64,000 nucleotides of DNA from assembly GCA_018268755.1 (NCBI GenBank), contig JAFDVW010000017.1, positions 192,070-256,069 on the forward strand. The letters run 5' to 3'. A model generated the notes under the pieces. That model worked only from the letters and a program-made list of their open reading frames with translations, ran no database searches and had not been told where the DNA came from. Of the stretch, positions 33,418 to 40,423 are shown one piece after another; the stretch's first letter is position 1; the number at the start of each line of letters is the position of its first letter. Made by a program: the position numbers and the translations under genes. This DNA is from Acidobacteriota bacterium (GTDB lineage: Bacteria; Acidobacteriota; Terriglobia; Terriglobales; Acidobacteriaceae).

Positions 33418-33494
33418 TGGTCGGGACGGGCAGATTTGAACTGCCGACCCCTCGCACCCCAAGCGAGTGCTCTACCAGGCTGAGCCACGTCCCG
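33418..33494 (-). tRNA. tRNA-Pro (anticodon GGG)
   Basis: The minus strand folds as a full cloverleaf: acceptor CGGGACG/CGTCCCG, D-stem GCTC/GAGC, anticodon stem CTCGC/GCGAG with loop TTGGGGT (anticodon GGG), and T-stem GGCAG/CTGCC with TTCAAAT. The discriminator A and the CCA end are encoded (33418-33421). Confidence 0.95.
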
Positions 33495-33642
33495 ACTAGG
33501 AAGGAACCTCACTGCGGCGGGCGCGGTGAGTGGGGTTGACTCAGGAATTTTACACTACCCGCGAGGAATTTGCTTGGATGGTTGTGCCGAAGAGGACAGT
33601 ATTGCGCCGTGACATAAATCGCTGGCGATCTGCACATCAGGT

Positions 33643-33848
33643 GAAGGTTTGTGCAGAGGGTAGGGGTTCCTCGTCGCTGTGCTCCTCGGAATGACAAAAG
33701 GGATGGGGGCATCCGGGAAGGGCACGACTTTTAGTCGTGCCGATAGAAGCCGGTATTTAGGAATGCGCGCCGGAACGGCGCAACGACCACGCAAGTCGAA
33801 AGGGCTCCTGCGGAGCCCCGGGCGGGTGAGGGCATCCGCCCCTACACG
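33643..33848. repeat. Tandem direct repeat, unit 1
   Basis: It starts GAAGGTTTGTGCAGAGGG and ends CATCCGCCCCTACAC. It is nearly identical to 33888-34095, offset by 245 bases at the start and 247 at the end because of a small insertion. Confidence 0.9.
33715..33784 (+). repeat. Interspersed hairpin repeat, copy 3 (short form)
   Basis: Core with GGCACGACTTTTAGTCGTGCC and GCGCCGGAACGGCGC. The middle segment differs from copies 1 and 2. Confidence 0.8.
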
Positions 33849-33887
33849 GACCGAGAAGGCTGAGTGCCCGCGCGTCAGCGCGTTGGA

Positions 33888-34095
33888 GAAGGTTTGTGCA
33901 GAGGGTAGGGGTTCCTCGTCGCTGTGCTCCTCGGAATGACAAAAGGGATGGGGGCATCCGGGAAGGGCATGACTTTTAGTCGTGCCGATAGAAGCCGGTA
34001 TTTAGGAATCCGCGCCGGAACGGCGCAACCACCACGCAAACCAAAAAAGGGCTCCTGCGGAGCCCCGGGCGGATGAGGACATCCGCCCCTACACG
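33888..34095. repeat. Tandem direct repeat, unit 2
   Basis: Second unit of the duplication. It differs from unit 1 at a handful of positions and carries a two-base insertion after ACCACGCAA. Confidence 0.9.
33960..34029 (+). repeat. Interspersed hairpin repeat, copy 4 (short form)
   Basis: Same as copy 3, with one change that breaks the first stem (GGCATGACTTTTAGTCGTGCC). Confidence 0.8.
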
Positions 34096-34185
34096 AGCTG
34101 TCATGGCGGCACGATCAGGACATCCCCTACACGAGCTGACAAACGCGGATGCGAGCAGCCGCCCCACAAGTCCCCAGAAAGAATC

Positions 34186-36654
34186 TCAGATCCGCAGATG
34201 CCCCTTTCGTCTCGGCCGGGGCTTTTTTTCTTCTTCAAATAACGCGAACTGGATTTTCTTCTCCACCGGATCGATGCGGTCGACCAGCACGCGCAGCCGC
34301 TGTCCGATGCGGAAGATGCGGCGCGTGCGTTGTCCGATGATCTCGCGCGTGTTCTCGTGGTAGGTATAGCGGTCGTCGATCAGGGTGTTCAGCGGCACCA
34401 GGCCCTCCACGAAAAGGTCGGTCAGCTCCACGAAGAAGCCGAACTTGGTCACGCTGGTGATGAGCCCGTCGAAGTCCTCGCCCACGCGGTTCTGCATGAA
34501 CTTGACCTTCTTCCACTCCATGAGTTCGCGCTCGGCCTCGTCGGCGCGGCGCTCGGACTGGCTGGACTCTTCCGCAATGTCATGCAGCTCAGCGAGCGAG
34601 ATGGGTCCGCCCAGCGGCTCGGGTGGAGCGTGCTCGCGGCGTTTCGACCAGGGCGAAGCCGGGGCTTCCTCACGTGAATGCCGCTGGGGCCGTACTGGCT
34701 GCGAAGCTCCCTCCCGCAATACATCTCTCAGGATGCGGTGCACGATTAAATCGGGATAACGGCGGATGGGCGAAGTAAAGTGCGTATAGGAAGTGGCGGC
34801 CAGCGCGAAGTGCCCCATGTTCTCCTCCGAATAGCGTGCCTGCTTGAGCGAGCGCAACATCAGGTAAGAGAGGATCCGCTCCTCAGGTTTGCCGGCAATT
34901 TTTTCCGTCAGCTTCTGATACATGCGCGGCGTGATGTGGACTTCCTTGGGGACCTCAATTTCCTTGGGACGCTTGCCGGTGCCATGGCTGGCGCGGCGGT
35001 CGCCCTTGAGCTGCACCCGGTGAATGGGCAGGGAGCCCACGCCGAGCGAATAGCCGAAGGTCGCGGCCAGCACCTCGAAGTCGTACACGCGCTTGGCGTC
35101 CGGCTTCTCGTGTATGCGGTAGAGCGAAGCCATGCGCCGGTTCTCCAGATACTCGGCCACGCACTCGTTGGCCGAAAGCATGAACTCCTCGATCAGGCGA
35201 TGCGCGATGTTGCGCTCCGAACGCGTAATGCTCTTCATCAATCCGAGCTCATCGAACTCAATCACCGGCTCGGGCAGGTCGAAGTCGATGGAGCCGCGCC
35301 GCTCGCGCTTGCGCCGCAGGATCACGGCCAGATCGCGCATGCGCTCGAAGCCTTCGACCAGCGGCGCATAGCGCTCACGCATGGCCTTGTCGCCTTCAAG
35401 CACGGCATTCACCGCGGTGTAGGTCATGCGCTCAGCGGAGCGGATGACGCCTTCGTGCAACTCATAGCCCACAATCTCGCCGCGATGGTCGATCTCCATG
35501 ATGCACGACATCACCAGCCGGTCGACTTGCGGTCGCAGGCTGCAAATGTCGGTGGAAAGTTCCAGGGGCAGCATGGGCACGGCGCGGTCGGGGAAGTAGA
35601 CGCTGGTGCCGCGCAGGCGCGCCTCCTGGTCGAGCGCGGAGCCCGGCGTCACATAGTGCGCCACGTCGGCGATGTGCACCTGCAGTTCGTAGTTGCCATT
35701 GGCCAGGTCGCGCACCAGCACGGCGTCGTCAAAATCGCGGGCGGTTTCGCCGTCGATGGTCACAATCGGCAGATCGCGAAAATCTTTGCGGCGGCGGACC
35801 TCCTCGGCGGAAATGACCGCGGACTCCTCCTGCGCTTCTTCCAGCACTTCCGGCGGAAAGCGGTGCGGCAGGTGGAATTTACGGATCATGATTTCGACAT
35901 CCACGCCGAAGTCATCTTCCCGGCCCAGGACTTCGATCACGCGCCCACGGGGATTTTGCGTGGCGGTCGGCCAATCGGTGATCTCGACATCGACGGCCAC
36001 GCCCTCCAGATCGTCCCAAGCCTCGTGGTGGGCGGCTTCTTTGCCGATAACACGGTGGACCGATTCCTTCGGTGGGGAGGTCTTTCCTTCTCTTTCCCCC
36101 GCAGCGGCCGCCGGTTGTTCCATGCCCGGCGGAATCACAATTTCCTGGGCGACTTTCTGGTCGATGGGCGTGACGTAGTTGTGGCGGCGCCCGTAGTGGA
36201 AGGTCCCCACCACGGTGCGATGGGCGCGGTTTACGGTGCGCACAATGCGGCCCTCGGCGCGGCCATCGGGGCGAATCGTGCCGACCTCAACCAGCACGTG
36301 GTCTCCGTGCATGGACGAACCGATGAGCGGAGGAGGAATGAAGATGTCCCCAGCCAGGCGGGCCTTGAGCCCGGCGTTGAGGGCATGGGCATCCGGAATC
36401 ACGAAGCCGAAGCCATCGCGATGCAGGCTCAGCCGTCCTACCAGCATGTTGCGTCCGGCGGCGGCCGCCGGCAGGGCGTACTGCCCGGATTCGGTGGAAA
36501 CCAGCTGTCCCTCGGCCGTCATTTTCTCCAGCAGATCGCGCAGTTCCTGACGCTGCTCTCCGTGCACGCCCAGTTCGCGCACCAGCTGCTTATAACCGGC
36601 AGCGCGTTTGGGCTGGCGTTCGAGTTTTTTGAGGATGGCAGATGGGGAGAGCAT
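34186..36654 (-). CDS. rnr: Ribonuclease R
   Basis: A processive 3'-5' exoribonuclease of 822 residues. Domains in order: N-terminal winged helix (about 5-60), two cold-shock OB domains (about 70-250, GRLSLHRDGFGFVIPD), the RNB catalytic domain (about 290-620) with the metal-binding Asp cluster TIDGETARDFDDAV, and a C-terminal S1 domain (about 725-800, FDGLITSVTKFGFFVEL). The tail is basic (KKPRPRRKGHLRI). It follows the two DinB-like genes on the same strand after 17 bases. Its 3' side faces the repeat region. Confidence 0.95.
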   Translation of the reverse strand: MLSPSAILKKLERQPKRAAGYKQLVRELGVHGEQRQELRDLLEKMTAEGQLVSTESGQYALPAAAAGRNMLVGRLSLHRDGFGFVIPDAHALNAGLKARLAGDIFIPPPLIGSSMHGDHVLVEVGTIRPDGRAEGRIVRTVNRAHRTVVGTFHYGRRHNYVTPIDQKVAQEIVIPPGMEQPAAAAGEREGKTSPPKESVHRVIGKEAAHHEAWDDLEGVAVDVEITDWPTATQNPRGRVIEVLGREDDFGVDVEIMIRKFHLPHRFPPEVLEEAQEESAVISAEEVRRRKDFRDLPIVTIDGETARDFDDAVLVRDLANGNYELQVHIADVAHYVTPGSALDQEARLRGTSVYFPDRAVPMLPLELSTDICSLRPQVDRLVMSCIMEIDHRGEIVGYELHEGVIRSAERMTYTAVNAVLEGDKAMRERYAPLVEGFERMRDLAVILRRKRERRGSIDFDLPEPVIEFDELGLMKSITRSERNIAHRLIEEFMLSANECVAEYLENRRMASLYRIHEKPDAKRVYDFEVLAATFGYSLGVGSLPIHRVQLKGDRRASHGTGKRPKEIEVPKEVHITPRMYQKLTEKIAGKPEERILSYLMLRSLKQARYSEENMGHFALAATSYTHFTSPIRRYPDLIVHRILRDVLREGASQPVRPQRHSREEAPASPWSKRREHAPPEPLGGPISLAELHDIAEESSQSERRADEAERELMEWKKVKFMQNRVGEDFDGLITSVTKFGFFVELTDLFVEGLVPLNTLIDDRYTYHENTREIIGQRTRRIFRIGQRLRVLVDRIDPVEKKIQFALFEEEKKPRPRRKGHLRI

Positions 36655-36671
36655 AGGGAAGGCCGGAGGGC

Positions 36672-37172
36672 TTACCAGCTATCTCCTCCACCGCGCGGAG
36701 GCCACAATCCGAACATGCGGCGCAGCATGGCGATCTGCCCGGTGTGGTAGCTGTTGTGCGCGGCCATTTGCCACAGCACGGCGGAGAGCGTCGACGCGTT
36801 CTCCTTGTCGATCCCATGCATAGGCTCGACTTCCCGGGCCAACTCTTCGGGAGAAGACTGTGCCATTGTCTGATATTGCGAGATCAGCGCCTGCAGGCGG
36901 TCGACACCCGCGCGCCACTCCACATCGCTTGGTGCGGAATGTGCTGGCCAGCTCTCTGCCGCATGTTCGGGATACACAGGGCGCAGGCCCTGCGTGCGCC
37001 GCATTTCGTAGTCCATCCAGTAATTCATGTGGAAGACCAGCGCCCAGATGGAGTGGGGGAATCCCGCGGCCTGGCGGCCGGCGATTTCTGCCGGAAGGTC
37101 CTCCACGCAGGCGATGGGGCTGGCGTGGGCGCCGCGGCCCTGCAGCAGTTCAATGAGCGCGCGTTGCGACAT
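36672..37172 (-). CDS. DinB-like four-helix protein
   Basis: A 166-residue protein of the DinB/YfiT fold. Metal-ligand His are visible at the family positions, in WALVFHMNYWMDYE and in QMAAHNSYHTGQI (HxxxH). Members are metal-dependent thiol transferases or of unknown function. It starts three bases after the stop of a second DinB-like gene and lies 17 bases before rnr, so the three are likely one transcript. Confidence 0.8.
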   Translation of the reverse strand: MSQRALIELLQGRGAHASPIACVEDLPAEIAGRQAAGFPHSIWALVFHMNYWMDYEMRRTQGLRPVYPEHAAESWPAHSAPSDVEWRAGVDRLQALISQYQTMAQSSPEELAREVEPMHGIDKENASTLSAVLWQMAAHNSYHTGQIAMLRRMFGLWPPRGGGDSW

Positions 37173-37175
37173 GAG

Positions 37176-37730
37176 CTATAAGGTGGCGAAATACTTTTCT
37201 TGCAGAATGCGCCGGTGGTACAACTCGTGCCCGGCGCTGACGTACGCCAGGGCCCGCACCGTCACCTCATTCTTATTGGCCACGCCCCGCCGCGTCCAGG
37301 CTTCGGCATCCAGCTCGCGGAAGAGGGAGACACTGGCCCGGCGCACGGCGATGAAGTCCTCAATCAGATTGGCCAGCGGCCTCCGCGTGAACGGGCCATT
37401 GCGCACATAATCGTCCTGCTCAAATCCTTCCATGGGGGTGGCGTCGCCGCGGGCAATGCGCAGGGCGCGGTAGGCGAACACCCGCTCCGCATCGCAAATG
37501 TGTCCCAGCACTTCCTTCACCGACCACTTGCCGGGAGCATAACGCAGGTCGCCGTCTTTTTCCTCACGGCCGGAGAGCAGCAGCACCATGTCGCGGCGCT
37601 GTTGGTCAAGCACGCCCAGAATGTCCGGGCTGGTAATCAGGGAAATATAACGGCCATAGTAGGGGGCGAACTCGCCCTCCTGGGGCACTCCGACGTTGGT
37701 GATCGTAGTAGCGGTATCAGGACAGGTCAT
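37176..37730 (-). CDS. DinB-superfamily protein
   Basis: A 184-residue DinB-fold protein. GEFAPYYGRYI near the N-terminus, KWSVKEVLGHICDAERVF and AGHELYHRRIL (HxxxH) mark the family. The start is uncertain: the ATG at 37730 gives a family-like length, but an in-frame ATG at 37775 has a better GGAG site and would add 15 residues. It is the first of the DinB-DinB-rnr series. Confidence 0.8.
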   Translation of the reverse strand: MTCPDTATTITNVGVPQEGEFAPYYGRYISLITSPDILGVLDQQRRDMVLLLSGREEKDGDLRYAPGKWSVKEVLGHICDAERVFAYRALRIARGDATPMEGFEQDDYVRNGPFTRRPLANLIEDFIAVRRASVSLFRELDAEAWTRRGVANKNEVTVRALAYVSAGHELYHRRILQEKYFATL

Positions 37731-38009
37731 AAGGGGCTGATCACTCCCAAGGAAAATTCCAAGAGGTATAGGCATGATACTCCGAGATGGGAATTGCGTC
37801 CCAAAGTGGAAGAATTACATCCTCCAAACGGACGGCGACCCTCTTGGTGGGAGCGGGCGGGCGAGCGGTGGGGGATCGCCATCCCCATGAAATGGTTGAT
37901 GAAAAACAGAATTTCCACAGCGCGATTTCCATTTCGCGGAGTACAATTCCGTTTGGTCAACAAAATGCGGGTTTGACCGCCATCCAACTAGGAAAGGACT
38001 CTTCGCGAC

Positions 38010-38525
38010 ATGTGGAAGCCCACCAATCAGCCTACCTCCCCTTCTCGGCCAGGTGAACCCGAACGTCCCACACCGGCGGCGCCCAGCGTATCGGCCCCCG
38101 AACCCGTAGCGGCGGCCCCGCGGCCGGTTTCCGCCAGTTCCGCCGACCAGGCCACCATCGGAAAATCGCTGGTGATCAAGGGCGAGGTGACCGGATCAGA
38201 ATCGCTTTATATCGACGGACGAGTCGAAGGCTCCATCAATCTTGCCGGGAACCGCGTGACCGTGGGCCGCAATGGCGTGGTGGCCGCCAACATCAATGCC
38301 CGTGAAATCGTGGTGCTGGGCAAGGTGCGGGGCAACCTGACGGCCAGCGACCGCGTGGATATTCGCAGTGATGGCTCGCTCACCGGCGACGTCGTGGCGG
38401 CGCGCATCTCGATTGAAGACGGCGCCTACTTCAAGGGCGGCATCGATATTCGCAAGGCCGGACAAAAAGGTGGCGAGGACGCCAAAGCGGCGGCCAGCTC
38501 GGAAACCACCACCGCCCGCGCATAA
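38010..38525 (+). CDS. Bactofilin
   Basis: A 171-residue polymer-forming cytoskeletal protein. A Pro/Ala-rich N-terminal tail (1-45) precedes the bactofilin beta-helix (about 48-150) with regular repeats such as GEVTGSESLYIDGRVEGSI, VGRNGVVAANINAREIVVLG and GNLTASDRVDIRSDGSLTGD. A charged C-terminal tail follows. Bactofilins assemble without nucleotide and help position cell-wall or envelope machines. AGGAAAGGA lies before the ATG, and a strong terminator follows. The divergent neighbours have unrelated functions. Confidence 0.93.
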   Translation: MWKPTNQPTSPSRPGEPERPTPAAPSVSAPEPVAAAPRPVSASSADQATIGKSLVIKGEVTGSESLYIDGRVEGSINLAGNRVTVGRNGVVAANINAREIVVLGKVRGNLTASDRVDIRSDGSLTGDVVAARISIEDGAYFKGGIDIRKAGQKGGEDAKAAASSETTTARA

Positions 38526-38540
38526 TCTTTTCGGATCGAA

Positions 38541-38574
38541 ACGGGCGCTGCTTTGGCAGCGCCCGTTTTTTTTT
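38541..38574 (+). terminator. Strong Rho-independent terminator of the bactofilin gene
   Basis: ACGGGCGCTG (38541-38550) and CAGCGCCCGT (38557-38566) form a 10-bp stem with a CTTTGG loop, followed by nine T. Confidence 0.96.
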
Positions 38575-38577
38575 GCC

Positions 38578-38636
38578 TGTCATTCTGAGCGAAGTTGCCT
38601 GAATCCGTACAAGCCGGTTGTCATTCTGAGCGAAGT
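38578..38636. repeat. Two copies of a TGTCATTCTGAGCGAAG repeat
   Basis: The 18-base unit TGTCATTCTGAGCGAAGT occurs at 38578 and 38619, followed after the second by GGCCGTTCGC...GCGAACGG and GAAGAATCCCTGC. I recognise this as a widespread intergenic repeat type in several bacterial phyla. Confidence 0.7.
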
Positions 38637-38752
38637 GGCCGTTCGCTTGCGAACGGCAACACAGTCGAAGAATCCCTGCCGCAGGCAAAAATATCGGAGG
38701 AGGGATGCTTTTCGACGAGCGGAAGCTGCGCCGCACTCAGCGATGACAAAAC

Positions 38753-40360
38753 TTACCCTGCCTTCTTCCGCCGCAAATCCTGAGGTAACTGCGAACGCAG
38801 GACCCATAATCCTGCCGCCACGGCCGCGGCCCAGGTCAAAGTCCCCAAGCCCAGGGCCTTTAGGTCCGCCATACGGCTGTCCCCGGTCATTACGCTGTGG
38901 GTGACGCAATAACTCAATCCTCCCGCGATCACTGCAGTCAGCAGGGCTTTGCCCACCTCCTTCCAGGGCAAATGGAAGGTGTGCACCAGCTTGCGCTGGT
39001 GCAGCAGGATCGCCAGCCCCAGCGCATTGGCGGCGATGCCGATATCGGAGGCAATGGTCAGCCCCACGGTCGAAAACATGCGATGCAGCGTGGCATACAC
39101 CGGCAGCGACGCCAGGGTGATGGCGGTGGTGGCAATCATCGGGGTCCAGGTGTTGCCGGCGGCGTAGAAAGCGCGCGCATACAGGCCCTGTGCTGACCAT
39201 AAGGCCAGGGAAAGCGAAAACCAGAAGAAATATGCGGAGGTATGCAGCGAGTCGCCCCAGGAGAAGTGTCCGCGGCGGTAGACCAAATCGACCAGCGGCA
39301 GCGCCATGGCCATCATGCCGCCGGTGATCAGCAGCGAGGCCGCCAGAATGCGATACACCGCCCCATTCACGATGTCGGTAAATTCCTGCCAGCGTTTTTC
39401 GCCATAAAGCTTGGCAAAAAACGGCAGGGATGCCTGCCCGGTGGCTTGCCCCAGTACGGCGATGGGCACGGCAAACAGCCGCTTGGCATAATTCAGGCGG
39501 GTGATGTCTCCCACCTCTCCCGAGGCAAAGTAGCGTAGGATCCAGTCGTCCGCCGTCACCAGGGAAACTCCCAGCATCAGCGGGATGGTCAGGCGCACCC
39601 ACTGCCGGAAAGCCGGATTCTTGATGTCGAAGGAAATGCGGAATCCCGTCCCCAGCCGGGCTGCGCCGAGCAGGTTGACCAGGAAGGGACCGATAAAAAT
39701 TCCTGCCAGCGCTCCATAGGCCAGAGAAGCCACCCCCAGCCGTTTGGCGCCCAGCACCCCGCCCAGAATAATGAAGACGTTGTAGAGCAGGGGCCCGAGC
39801 GCGGGAAACAGAAACAGCCGCCGCGAGAGCAGCACTGCGGAAATCACACCCCCGGCGTAAAAGAAGATTTGCGCCGGCAACAGGATGCGCGTGAGGTAGA
39901 TGCAGAGCTCCTGCTGCTGCTCGGTGAATCCCTTAAACAGGTGCCGGGAAATCTGCGGAGTGAAAATCTCGGTCACGATGACGCCCAGGAGCAGCACCGT
40001 GGTCATGACGGTCAGGATGATGGAGAAAGTTTTCTGGGCTTCTTCCTCCTTGCCCTCGGCAAGAAATCGCGTGTAGATGGAAATAAAGGTGATCGAGGCG
40101 GTGCCGCCGGCCAGGATGTAATTCAGCCAATCCGGGATAGTGAAGCCTGCGACGTAAGCGTCGGTCGCCGGACCCGCGCCGAAGGCCCAGGCGATGTACG
40201 CTTCGCGCACATAGCCGATGATGCGCGAGAGCATCACCGTGCTCATCAGCAGCAAGGTGGCGGAGAAAGCCGAGTGTTCGTGCGAGGGGCGGAGCAGGCG
40301 TCCCACGCGGGAAAGAAAGGATCTGGGCGGGCGCGCCGGGGTCTCCGCAGAATTCGTCAT
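38753..40360 (-). CDS. murJ: Lipid II flippase MurJ
   Basis: A 535-residue MOP-superfamily flippase that moves lipid II across the inner membrane. About 14 membrane helices can be traced. The early segment LSRIIGYVREAYIAWAFG and ATDAYVAGFTIPDWLN correspond to the conserved MurJ N-terminal motif with the essential Arg and Asp. A charged cytoplasmic N-tail (1-35) is present. It is located between the bactofilin and the TolB/CehA-like gene, without clear operon partners. Confidence 0.94.
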   Translation of the reverse strand: MTNSAETPARPPRSFLSRVGRLLRPSHEHSAFSATLLLMSTVMLSRIIGYVREAYIAWAFGAGPATDAYVAGFTIPDWLNYILAGGTASITFISIYTRFLAEGKEEEAQKTFSIILTVMTTVLLLGVIVTEIFTPQISRHLFKGFTEQQQELCIYLTRILLPAQIFFYAGGVISAVLLSRRLFLFPALGPLLYNVFIILGGVLGAKRLGVASLAYGALAGIFIGPFLVNLLGAARLGTGFRISFDIKNPAFRQWVRLTIPLMLGVSLVTADDWILRYFASGEVGDITRLNYAKRLFAVPIAVLGQATGQASLPFFAKLYGEKRWQEFTDIVNGAVYRILAASLLITGGMMAMALPLVDLVYRRGHFSWGDSLHTSAYFFWFSLSLALWSAQGLYARAFYAAGNTWTPMIATTAITLASLPVYATLHRMFSTVGLTIASDIGIAANALGLAILLHQRKLVHTFHLPWKEVGKALLTAVIAGGLSYCVTHSVMTGDSRMADLKALGLGTLTWAAAVAAGLWVLRSQLPQDLRRKKAG

Positions 40361-40423
40361 GCAAGGCCGATTCTACACGCAAGCTTTGCGCGCCTGCGTG
40401 CGCTCTGTGGTTCCTTCGCGCGC

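Larger units (their letters stand above)
33495..34185. other. Intergenic region with tandem duplication and repeats
   Basis: No supported gene lies in these 691 bases. About 450 of them are a tandem duplication of a unit that includes the interspersed hairpin repeat. Confidence 0.7.

Noticed and set aside
34780..36750. A 656-codon plus-strand frame opposite rnr
   Set aside because: RNase R motifs on the other strand are unambiguous; this is its antisense shadow.
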